Part shown: piece after piece, positions 15,885 through 24,400 of the stretch | Numbering within the stretch: the stretch's first letter is position 1 | Layout: each line of letters begins with the position of its first letter | Notes under the pieces: model-generated | Told to the model about the DNA's origin: nothing | The model's input: the letters and a program-made list of their open reading frames with translations, nothing else | Database searches by the model: none | From: a virus | Virus record (IMG/VR): IMGVR_UViG_3300032163_000023 | Coordinates: 1-49,271 of that record | DNA length: 49,271 nucleotides | Direction: 5' to 3' (one strand) | Position numbers and translations under genes: made by a program

Positions 15885-15893
15885 GACCGCCTC

Positions 15894-16316
15894 CTAGAGC
15901 TTGAAGATCTTGACGCTGGCGGTGTTGTCCCACTGTATGGTGATATTTCCTCCGTTCGGCGTCACCGGGTTGCCGGTGAACGTGTCCCAGAGGGCGATCA
16001 GGATCGACGTGCCCTCGGTGCCGGTGTGCATGTAGAGCACGATGAGCTCGCACGGGTCGCCCGTGACGGCGGTCAGCAGCGAGTCGTCGGCATCGGCCAC
16101 GCCGAGCACGTTGGTCTTCGTCGTGAGCGTCGCCCAGTTGGCGAGCGCAGCCGGCACGCGCGCCGCCGCCGGCACGTCGGAGATGAACTCATTCACGTCG
16201 ATAGACGGCGAGTAGTCAGCGGCGTCAGCCAGCCCGCCCTTGATCGTGTTGGCGTCCCAGTCCAGGTCACCGGCCAGGAAGTGGCCCCGGCCCTTTCCGT
16301 AAAGTGCGTTGGCCAT
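15894..16316 (-). CDS. Conserved phage structural protein (140 aa)
   Basis: The start MANALYGKGRGHFLAGDLDW, then GLADAADYSPSIDVNEFISD and PAAARV, is a pattern I know from many siphovirus and myovirus genomes, where it lies among tail or decoration genes. It is predicted to be mainly beta (the C-terminus GGNITIQWDNTASVKIFKL). A strong hairpin with a GGA loop and a GGAGG ribosome site lie directly upstream, suggesting high or regulated expression. Exact virion role unknown. Confidence 0.7.
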   Translation of the reverse strand: MANALYGKGRGHFLAGDLDWDANTIKGGLADAADYSPSIDVNEFISDVPAAARVPAALANWATLTTKTNVLGVADADDSLLTAVTGDPCELIVLYMHTGTEGTSILIALWDTFTGNPVTPNGGNITIQWDNTASVKIFKL

Positions 16317-16335
16317 GTCTAACCTCCGAACGAAA

Positions 16336-16359
16336 TGAGCGCCCTTCCTTGGGCGCTCA
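16336..16359 (-). terminator. 9-bp hairpin with GGA loop upstream of 16316
   Basis: On the minus strand TGAGCGCCC and GGGCGCTCA pair perfectly over nine bases around loop AAGGAA, followed by TTTCGTT, GGAGG and the ATG at 16316. It resembles a weak intrinsic terminator, but the GGA in the loop next to a ribosome site also fits a CsrA-type leader element. Confidence 0.6.
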
Positions 16360-16457
16360 CGGTCGCTCGGGGCAGCCTCGTCACTGCCGTGGTTATGCTA
16401 GACGACCCTGCAGCAGATACCCACCTGCCAGTTGGCACCGCCTGCCCATCGTTGCAC

Positions 16458-16655
16458 CTAATCGCCGGATTCTTCGCCAGCCTGTTCGAGCTGATGGCGC
16501 TTCCCAAGGACCTCGGTCGCCGCCGCCAGCGCCTTCACCACCTGGTGGACGTCGCAATCGAGCCAGTTGATCGCCAGGCCACCAGCGTACAGGCGGATAA
16601 CGATCATGGCAGACGGCCTCTCGGGCAGGACGGGCTTCTCACCGTTTCCCGTCAT
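16458..16655 (-). CDS. Small unknown protein (65 aa)
   Basis: ATG 16655 is preceded by AGGAG. The 65-residue product is MTGNGEKPVLPERPSAMIVI, then RLYAGGLAINWLDCDVHQ and a helix VVKALAAATEVLGKR. It lies between the tail paralogue block and the conserved structural gene at 15894, in the same orientation. No family recognised. The 141 bases to the next gene hold the hairpin and no further gene. Confidence 0.5.
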   Translation of the reverse strand: MTGNGEKPVLPERPSAMIVIRLYAGGLAINWLDCDVHQVVKALAAATEVLGKRHQLEQAGEESGD

Positions 16656-16724
16656 GTCCCCTACTCCTGAAGCAGCGTGGGCGTCGCTAGACGATCTTCC
16701 CTAGGATGATGCCGCCTTGCACCA

Positions 16725-17444
16725 TCAGTACAGCCCTCCGGTGAGCACGCCGAGCAGGCCGGGAGCCTTCACGCCCGCCGTCAGCATCCCGGTTGGGATG
16801 GCGATCGGGTCCGGCAGGCCGAAGGTGGTGTCAACGTACTTCACCACCTGGGGATAGGCGGGCAGGGCTGCGATCGTGCCCGCCGCAGCGTTCGCCTGGA
16901 AGGCCATGTAGTATTGATCGGCGGCGCTGCCGGAGTAGGCGGCCACAAAGTCAGTATTCCGCCAGCCCGTCGAGTCGATGGCTATAGAGGCAGAGACGGC
17001 CAGGAGATTGCCCGCCGTGTCATAGAGACCCACGTAGTAGTTGGCGGCGCCCGTGCCAGCCACATATAGCCGGAGCCCGGTGATCTCTTCATCGGAATGA
17101 ATCCATGCGGGGGCCAGATAGATACGGTTAGCGACCGGCGTGAAGGTTGAGGATAGATCAGGCAGCACAGGACAGGGCAGGTATGGCGGTGTCGGTACGG
17201 CTCCTGGCCCACCCGCCACATCGCTTAACTTGCGTGTCAACGAAATGGGGTCGTGGAGGATAAGTTCGTTACCCGCATCCCGGCTCACCCATGCATCCGC
17301 ATCCTCCAAGTATGCGGTATCTGTCTGGTCGAAAGCCTGAGCCGAGTCCACGCGGGCAAGGGCGGCGGCGAGGGCACGCACGAACTGATTGAACTTGTCG
17401 GCGTCCGAGAGGATGAACTTGGGAATCGCGTATAGTTCGGCCAT
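16725..17444 (-). CDS. Tail/receptor-binding-type protein, paralogue 3 of 3 (239 aa)
   Basis: ATG 17444 (GGAG eight bases upstream) or GTG 17447 starts a protein whose N-terminal helix KFNQFVRALAAALARVD precedes a beta-sandwich: NRIYLAPAWIHSDEEITGLR, then VGLYDTAGNLL, and DTTFGLPDPIAIPTGM. The same scaffold occurs in the two genes upstream. The C-terminus ends GVLTGGLY. These features suggest a tail-tip adhesin or exchangeable receptor-binding domain. Its stop overlaps a 12-codon open frame that I do not count as a gene. Confidence 0.6.
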   Translation of the reverse strand: MAELYAIPKFILSDADKFNQFVRALAAALARVDSAQAFDQTDTAYLEDADAWVSRDAGNELILHDPISLTRKLSDVAGGPGAVPTPPYLPCPVLPDLSSTFTPVANRIYLAPAWIHSDEEITGLRLYVAGTGAANYYVGLYDTAGNLLAVSASIAIDSTGWRNTDFVAAYSGSAADQYYMAFQANAAAGTIAALPAYPQVVKYVDTTFGLPDPIAIPTGMLTAGVKAPGLLGVLTGGLY

Positions 17445-18193
17445 CACTCGAACTCCATACCGCCGTCAATGATGAGTTGAAAGGCGGGCGCACAGAAGTT
17501 GTAGTAGGCCCCGACCACATAGAGCCAATTGGGGTGGGTGTCGGCCCAGTCAATCGTCTGAGGCAGACCAGTGAAGTAACTCAGCCCATAAGGGGTATAG
17601 GCCCGCGAGAAGAACGCACCCTCGCAGAGGACCGAGAACATCTGCCAGGCATCAACGCCGATTGGGCAGTAACCTACCCAGTAGAGACGGTCGGGGAGCA
17701 ATGCGTAGGGGGTCGGGAGTAGTACCGACATCTCTGTCGCTACCACTGGCGTTGTGACAGGCGTTGGGGCCAGAAGGGCCAAAGGTCTATCATCGCTATA
17801 CAATGCCATCTGAAAGGTTCCGTGCCCACCACCAAGATGCGCGCAGTAAACGCGGAAGCCTTCCACAACGCAGGTTCGCATGACACGGAGCGGTGTCAAC
17901 GCGAAATGGTGCGCACCGTACTGAATCCCAGATGAGCCGTAGGTTAGCGGCGTCGCGTAGCCACCGGCCAGTTCACTCAGTGTCTTGGTTCCGGTGACAG
18001 CATCAGTCAGCTGTAGATCGGCACCACTGCGTTCAAAGAATGTGTTGGCATCCTTCAGGCGCAACTCCTCGAAGATAGCGTGGGTCTGCGCATCATCGGT
18101 GATTCCGATGGCTGCCAGGGCAGCCACGAGAAGGTTGTACTGGGCCGTCGCGTCAGCCGTGTCGCCGTTGGCGATGGTCGGAAGGACAGTCAT
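17444..18193 (-). CDS. Tail/receptor-binding-type protein, paralogue 2 of 3 (249 aa)
   Basis: The N-terminus TADATAQYNLLVAALAAIGI parallels the FNQFVRALAAA helix of its neighbour; then LKDANTFFERSGADLQLTDA, and a beta-sandwich with MALYSDDRPLALLAPTP and LYWVGYCPIGVD. The C-terminus ends FQLIIDGGMEFE. It shares overall layout with the genes on either side but little exact sequence, so the duplication is old or under diversifying selection. Probably a tail-tip or host-recognition protein. Confidence 0.6.
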   Translation of the reverse strand: MTVLPTIANGDTADATAQYNLLVAALAAIGITDDAQTHAIFEELRLKDANTFFERSGADLQLTDAVTGTKTLSELAGGYATPLTYGSSGIQYGAHHFALTPLRVMRTCVVEGFRVYCAHLGGGHGTFQMALYSDDRPLALLAPTPVTTPVVATEMSVLLPTPYALLPDRLYWVGYCPIGVDAWQMFSVLCEGAFFSRAYTPYGLSYFTGLPQTIDWADTHPNWLYVVGAYYNFCAPAFQLIIDGGMEFE

Positions 18194-18199
18194 AGTTGC

Positions 18200-18958
18200 T
18201 CACATACTTTCGTCAATCGGAACGCCACCAGCTATCCGGCCCAAGATGGCTGGCACCCAAATGGTGGCAAAGGTCCCCGGGATTGCTATCGGGTCGGGTA
18301 TGCTGAAGCTCCCCACATCCACGTACTTCGCATTGTGACCGCCTACGGCATGACCAGAGACCGGCGTTGTCATAGCGGCATTGAAGATAACCCCCATCCA
18401 GACACCGATTCCTGCGTCTATGTCTATGGGGACATCAAGGGGAAAGACTGTGTTTCCGATATAGTTCGGAGTCACGGCTTGGCTGTTAGTGAGTACGTTC
18501 CCTGACGTGTCATAGAGGACGGCATAGGCACTGCCCACCAGACTTCCACTCTGGGAGCGGGCCCCTATCGCTATCTGGCTCACCTGTTCGGCCTTGGGAG
18601 AGGCGGCATACCGGAGGTACATCCGATTGGCGACTGGTGCCTGTGAGCTAACGGCATTCACCACATCGCCCAGGACGGGCATCGAGACATAGTTGAGTGC
18701 TCCCAGGTTCGTCAGTCTTACTTCGCCTGCCACCGAATCGAAGATCACGAGTTGACCCGTGTCGGGATCGCGCTTCAGCCCCGCCGTCGTGTCGCCGATG
18801 TAGATCGTGTCCGGCCGGATGCTGGCCTGAGTGTCGGTCAGAATACGCAGCACGTATTTCATCGCCATGAAGATGCGGTTCAGATCCTCAGCCGAGAAGA
18901 CATCGCCTTCCGGCTTCATGGGATCGCCAACGTCCTTCAGGGGCAAGATTGCTGTCAT
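18200..18958 (-). CDS. Tail/receptor-binding-type protein, paralogue 1 of 3 (252 aa)
   Basis: ATG 18958 overlaps the hub stop as ATGA. N-terminal helix AEDLNRIFMAMKYVLRILTD, linker IYIGDTTAGLKRDPDTGQL, then a beta-sandwich with NRMYLRYAASPKAEQVSQIA, AVLYDTSGNVL and VDVGSFSIPDPIAIPGTFA. The NR(M/I)YL and PDPIAIP motifs are shared with the 16725 gene. Being next to the hub, it could be the protein anchored directly at the tail tip. Confidence 0.6.
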   Translation of the reverse strand: MTAILPLKDVGDPMKPEGDVFSAEDLNRIFMAMKYVLRILTDTQASIRPDTIYIGDTTAGLKRDPDTGQLVIFDSVAGEVRLTNLGALNYVSMPVLGDVVNAVSSQAPVANRMYLRYAASPKAEQVSQIAIGARSQSGSLVGSAYAVLYDTSGNVLTNSQAVTPNYIGNTVFPLDVPIDIDAGIGVWMGVIFNAAMTTPVSGHAVGGHNAKYVDVGSFSIPDPIAIPGTFATIWVPAILGRIAGGVPIDESM

Positions 18959-20169
18959 GCTACCACCATGTGCTGCTTCAGCTTGTCGCTAAGGTCCTGG
19001 ACGGTCTGCACCTGGCTCGGCTGCCGGTTCGAGAGCTCGAGCACGGCAATGTCGAACTGGTAGTTCACCTTGGCGATGCGTAGTACCTGGCTCGCCATCT
19101 CGGACGGGCTGCCGTCGTAGTAGTCCTCGCCCCAAGCGGCAGAACCCCACTTCGGTATCTGGCCCACGGCGTCGGGGTTCACCACCACCACCGCGTCGCC
19201 TGGCTTCAGGTCCTCGATGTCGTACCCCTTGTTGTCGGTGCCAGGGCCGTTGTTGTCGATGACGGTCACGGTGCCCCGGAAGTCAATGGTGTTCAGGCTG
19301 TCCAGAAGGCTCTCGGCGATGCGATCGGCTACTTCCTGGTCGGTGATCCTGTCGTCAACCTCCACCTTGACGAGCGGGTTGGTGGGGTCGTACTCGGCCG
19401 CCGTTGCCGTGGCCGTGACGCCGGCGCCGTAGAGGACAACCTGCGTGCGCCGCTGCGTCGCTGTCTTGGTGAACTCCACCTGGCTGACATGGCGGCCGAT
19501 GGTAAGGGTGTGATCCGCCACCGTCGGCGTCGCCCTGAATAGCACCTGGCCGTCTGGCCCGACGTAGTAGCCCCAGGCGGCGCCGGCCAGCGTGGTGATG
19601 AAGTCAAAGACCTCCTTGAGGGTCTGCTTCTCAAAAGTGTGGGTGAAGGTGTCACCTACCAGCGCTGAGGTGGGGTGCCAGGCCAGACCGGGCACGTAGC
19701 CCTTGTCCAGGAACCAGCGCATCATCTCCGACGGGTCGGCGTCGGTGAAGGTCTGGGGCCCGACGAAGTAGGAGTCGGCGAGCTTGGCGGATAGGGGCAC
19801 CAGGCCGACCTTGACGACTTCGCCCTGGGGCTGGACCGTCACGGCGTACTCATCGATCCAGCCGCGCCAGATAACCAACTCGTCGGCCCCGGTGTCCACG
19901 TCCACGATGCTCACCGTGACCATCTGGCCGATCCCGATGTCCTGGGTAAGCGTCGGCTCGCCGAGTTCGCCGATCTCGCCCAGGCGCCGCGGCAGCGAGA
20001 GGTCGATCATCTCTGGCCCGCCGTTCAGAGACATGCCGAACTCGGGCGCAGGGGCATCCTCCCACTCGGCCGCCAGCTCGTAGGCGTCGTAGCGGTCACG
20101 GCCCCAGATGGCGCCGCCCCAATGCGGCAGGGGTCGTGTCTTGTAGGAGCGCCATATCGCCGTCTTCAA
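18955..20169 (-). CDS. Tail hub / Tal-like protein (404 aa)
   Basis: TTG 20169 overlaps the Dit stop as TTGA and has GAGGT seven bases upstream. The protein opens with WRSYKTRPLPHWGGAIWGRD, and contains the beta-rich WRGWIDEYAVTVQPQG, a VFDFITTLAGAAWGYYV helix-strand and GYDIEDLKPGDAVVV, patterns of the phage tail-hub (gp27/Tal N-terminal) fold. With 404 residues it lacks the long C-terminal extension of some Tal proteins. It follows tape measure and Dit in the usual siphovirus order. It closes the tail tube. Confidence 0.65.
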   Translation of the reverse strand: MKTAIWRSYKTRPLPHWGGAIWGRDRYDAYELAAEWEDAPAPEFGMSLNGGPEMIDLSLPRRLGEIGELGEPTLTQDIGIGQMVTVSIVDVDTGADELVIWRGWIDEYAVTVQPQGEVVKVGLVPLSAKLADSYFVGPQTFTDADPSEMMRWFLDKGYVPGLAWHPTSALVGDTFTHTFEKQTLKEVFDFITTLAGAAWGYYVGPDGQVLFRATPTVADHTLTIGRHVSQVEFTKTATQRRTQVVLYGAGVTATATAAEYDPTNPLVKVEVDDRITDQEVADRIAESLLDSLNTIDFRGTVTVIDNNGPGTDNKGYDIEDLKPGDAVVVVNPDAVGQIPKWGSAAWGEDYYDGSPSEMASQVLRIAKVNYQFDIAVLELSNRQPSQVQTVQDLSDKLKQHMVVA

Positions 20170-21476
20170 CTCAGATACCTCGCGGTGAAGGCGGTCGTGA
20201 CAGAGAGCGTCGGCGGGCTGGTCGCCAGGACGTGAAGTTCAAGGGCGTTGTTCGTCGTCCGCGGGTCAAGGCTGGGGTAAGCACCCTCCGTGTTGGCGGC
20301 TGCCACGGCATTGATGGTGGCCTCGAAGAGGGAGGAGTCGATCACGATCACGTCGGCCGCCGCGAACGTCTTGATGACGGCCAGCTTGAGGGCCGGCGAC
20401 AGGCTGGTGTTGATGACCCAGAGCTTGGTCATGGCATAGGGGGGCTCATTGTAGACCTCAAAGGCGAAGTCATAGGTGGCGTGGGCAACCCAGACCCCAG
20501 TGATGTAGCTTGAGGCCGTTCCATCAGCGTAGCTGGCCGACGTCATATCGAGGCCCCAGGCGTAGTAGTTGGTATCGTCGAGCGCGCCGCTCCGCTTCAA
20601 GACAATGTGGTACTGCGTCGCGCCGGTGAGCTGTGGCGCCGTCGGGAAGTCGAAGGCGATCCAACCGTAGGACGTGGCGATGGCTGAGGCCGCTACCGTT
20701 GCGCTGGTGCCATTGGTAACGACGGTCGCGCTCGGCTTGCCGGTTCCGTCATCGGTCCTGATCTCCGCGTAGAGACCATCGGTAGGAGCCAGCAGCTTCT
20801 TGACCCAGAGGCGAACGCGCCCAACAAGGCCAGTGGTGGTGATCTTGAAGCCCTGCCCACGGTAGGGGTAGGCGGTCTCACCGAAGTTGCCGTCTATGGT
20901 GACATTCGTTTCTGCGTAGGAGGTCAGCAGGGTTCGGTTCGGGATGGTGATCGTGAACTTGGGCTGGCTCGGCGCCGTCCCTCCGGGCGCTATCGTCCAG
21001 GCGTACTTGTACTCGTTGCCCGCCACGAGGGTCAGCAGCTTGTTGGCCTGCGGGTCCGTCGACGGCACATCGGCGACAGCGAAAGGCTGCGCCAAGAAGA
21101 AGTCCGCCTCGTACTCCGCCAGCACGGGCCGGGCGCCAGCGTTGAGAGGCCCCCTGAGAGTGGCCGGGCCGGCAACATAGTGCCTCGCCGCGCCGGACAG
21201 GAATGTCTTGAGCTGCTGGTTCTCGCGGGAGAAGGCGAGGGCGAGCGCCTGCCACTTCGTCTCGAAGTCGCTCGGCGTGTCACCGACGACCGCGCCTCGC
21301 ACCGTCACGAGGCGCGAGGTGTACCGGCTGGCGAGCGCCTTCGCGCCGGGCGCCCTGGCGAACTCGGCAGAGAGGTGCTCAACCGGCATGCTACGGTCGT
21401 CGTCCACTCCCATGACGAGGTAGTTCACGCCATCATCGAAACAGAAGTCGCCGAACGTCCGGTACACGTGGGTCAT
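20166..21476 (-). CDS. Distal tail protein (Dit-like) with inserted beta-sandwich (436 aa)
   Basis: The ATG overlaps the tape-measure stop by one base (TGATG). The N-terminal region (DGVNYLVMGVDDDRSMPVEH, SRLVTVRGAVVGDT, EYEADFFLAQPFA) fits Dit/siphovirus tail component. Between about residues 200 and 350 sits a carbohydrate-binding-like sandwich (GQGFKITTTGLVGRVRLWVK, GLYAEIRTDDGTGKP, ATQYHIVLKRSG), followed by the Dit C-terminal part (LKLAVIKTFAAADVIVIDS). 'Evolved Dit' proteins with such inserts help adsorption to cell-surface sugars. Order and size support this. Confidence 0.72.
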   Translation of the reverse strand: MTHVYRTFGDFCFDDGVNYLVMGVDDDRSMPVEHLSAEFARAPGAKALASRYTSRLVTVRGAVVGDTPSDFETKWQALALAFSRENQQLKTFLSGAARHYVAGPATLRGPLNAGARPVLAEYEADFFLAQPFAVADVPSTDPQANKLLTLVAGNEYKYAWTIAPGGTAPSQPKFTITIPNRTLLTSYAETNVTIDGNFGETAYPYRGQGFKITTTGLVGRVRLWVKKLLAPTDGLYAEIRTDDGTGKPSATVVTNGTSATVAASAIATSYGWIAFDFPTAPQLTGATQYHIVLKRSGALDDTNYYAWGLDMTSASYADGTASSYITGVWVAHATYDFAFEVYNEPPYAMTKLWVINTSLSPALKLAVIKTFAAADVIVIDSSLFEATINAVAAANTEGAYPSLDPRTTNNALELHVLATSPPTLSVTTAFTARYLS

Positions 21477-24400
21477 CAGACGCCTCTCGATGCCCTCTCT
21501 TGCAGCTTCCCGGCCTGCCGCACTATCTCCCGAACGAACGTGGCCGGATCCTGGACGTTCGGGAGGTGCAGATGCTCGATGTGGAGTTGGACCGCTGGCG
21601 CGGCCAGGGGCCCGGTGGGCGTGCCTAGACCTGCCATCAGCCGCTCAGTCTCATCATGGGCGAACACCCGGGTCCGGGGCGGTGCCCAGATGAGCTCCCG
21701 GCCCCGCTCGCCCACCATCGTCAGCCCGCTCGCGAGTCCGCCGGACTGCATCCCAGCCGGGGGCGTGATGCTGTTCAGCACTCCGGCAGCGTAGGCCGCA
21801 GCATCCCCGAGCCCCCACGTCTTGGGCCCGGCATATCCGCCCGCATCGCCAAGGCCCCACATAAGCCCCTTCGCGTAGTCGGCGGCCCCGGCCAGCGCGT
21901 AGTTGCTATCCGTTACAGTGCCGGCAGAGTCCCCGAGGCTCCGCGTGAAAAAGGACAGGTAGTCAGTCGCTCCCGCGGTCGTCAAACCCAGCCGGTCCGT
22001 CTGCGCAACAGCGTTGGCCGTCGCCAGCGTCTGAATGTCTGTCGCCCAGCTAAGGTCATCGACCTTCCCGGAGTAGATCCCGATGTTCTCTGTGATCGTC
22101 GCCACCATGTCCTTCAGCTCGCGCTCCGTGGGCAGAGTCTGGTCGGCGAGGACAGCGCGGTCCTGCATGACACGGTGGTCGGCGGTATACACGCCGAGCT
22201 GCGCTTCAAGCGCGGCGATCTGGTCGCGGATGGCCTGGGTCTGCTCCTCAGTCGCGCCGGCGGCCTCCTGCACCGCTAGCTGATACCGGAGCGTGTCGAT
22301 GTCGAGCTGGAGCTGCGCCGTCTCCTGAGTCGGACCGCCGAGCAGCTGGCCGAGGGCGCTCTGAAGCTGGCCCACCAGCTCAACGCCGATGCCGTAGGCG
22401 AAGTCGGCGGCCGCCGAGCGCGCGTCGCCAAAGCTGGTGTTCACCGCCTGCAGCGCCAGCTCGAAGTCGAGAACCTGCTGCCCCAGCCCCTCTACGCCCA
22501 GGCGCCGGCCCAGGTTGTCCAGCTCGCGGACGGAGTCGGCTATGGGCGTCGGCAGGCCCAGGAGCTGGGCGCTGAAGGTGCCCATCTCGATCATCAGGTT
22601 GAAGATCGCGGCCTGCAGCTCCTCGTGTTTCTTCACGACGTCAGCCAGCGACTGGATCGTTGCCGCCTGCGCTGGCGTCATCCCGAGATTCAGAGCGTCC
22701 GTCAGCGTGAGCGTACCCTCATTGGCGATCTTCGCGGCCGCCCAGAACGCCATCATCTGGAGCGTCGAGGGCCCGAGCGCCTGCTCGGTGCCGGCGGCGA
22801 TCACCTCCGTACCGCTGGCGAGGCCCTGGGCAACGGCGTTCACGATCGACATGCCCATGTCGTAGCTGGCCTGGTCTATCTCCCCCGTCTCCCAGGCCTC
22901 CACCAGGCCGGCCGTCAGGGCAGCGACCCGCTCCCTCAGCGCACCGCCGCCTTCCGCGAGGGCGTCCGACAGCGAGGTCGTGATCGTGACGCCGAAGTCG
23001 TAGACCTTCTGGCTGATCGTGCCGGTGTCCCAGAGCCCCATCAGCGAGCGGCTCAGGAAGCGCACGAGCTCGCCGAGATCGACGGCTACGCCTTGAGTCG
23101 CCATGCGTACCGCCGTGGCGCCATCGCCCAGCACCAGGGCAAGCCCCTGCAACGCCTTCTGGTCGTCGTAGGCCTTTGCGGCGGCTTCTTGCTCGGCTAC
23201 CGCGCGTGCCCGGGTCAGCTCCAAGGCCGCCGCCTGGGCCGGGTTCAGCTTGCCCTCAATGGCCTCGGCGTACGAGATGACGTCGTCCTGCATGAACTTC
23301 TCGAGAGCCAGGCCCGTGTCCGTGAGCTCGCCGCGGGCGATACCGACGGCGACGGCGAAGCCGAAAGCAGCCCCCGTTACCCCACCTTCGCCTAGTGCAA
23401 TAGTCAGCTTCGCCAGCTCCACCTGGGCTCGCCAGACCTCGTCCGCCTCCTTCTGGCGGGCGACGGTCAGCTCCTCGGTAGCAGCCTGGGACGCCGAGAG
23501 GCCAAGCTTCTCTGCCTCGGTGCGGTCGGCAACGCCATCCGAGACAGCGTCAGCCAGCGTCAGCTCCTTCTCCGCCGCGCTTCCGGCGGCTCCGCCAGCG
23601 GCGGCAACAGCACCCCTGAAGAAGTCGATGCTCTTGGCAGCGGGCACGGTCGACATGGCCAGCCTGCCAAGCTGCTCCATCATCGCGCTCACGCCGGGGA
23701 GTGCGCCGAACGCCGCAGGCACCCCAAACTTGCCGACCAAGAAGGCGACTGGCACTGTCACACCAGCCTCTAGGGCCTGCATGAAGCGAACGACCTGCGA
23801 CGCGGAAAGAGCATCGAGCAGCGGCAGGATCTGCATCACGATGTCCCTGGGCAGGTCGATGATGGCCTGAGCGAAGTTGTTGATCAGCGACGGATCGAAG
23901 GTCTCACCCGCTTGCTCAGCCGCTATCCTCAGGCGCTCACCCAGAATCTTGATGCCCAGGGTTACTTCCTCGTTGTAGCGGTTCATCGCCTGCAACTGGG
24001 TGTTCACCGCCTCCAACTCACCCTCCGGAGCCGCGTCGCCGAAGGCCTCCAGTTCGTTCGCGCGCTTCTCCAGCTCCAGGTGCTCCAGGCTGTTGCCTAG
24101 CTTGGTCAGCACGACGGTGGCCAGGTTGTCGACCGCCTCGCCGGTCACTTCCAGGGACTTGAGGTAGGAATCCAAGCCAGCAGCGGCCGCGTCGCCAGTG
24201 TCGGTGGTGGCTCCCATCAGCCCGCTGAGGGCAACGATCACATCGGCCACCTGCTGCTTCGCCCGGTCCCACTGCACCGCTTCCCACTGGACCCTCAGTT
24301 CTTCTAGATCGCCGCCCAGTTCCTTCAGCAGGCCGGGGTACTTCTCAAGCAGCGCCTTTAGATCTTCGTAGGTCGGAACCAGGGCCAGAACCTGCTCCTT

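Noticed and set aside
16686-16727. 12-codon open frame coupled to the stop of the 16725 gene (MVQGGIILGKIV).
   Set aside because: Too short and without comparison to relatives; it may be chance.
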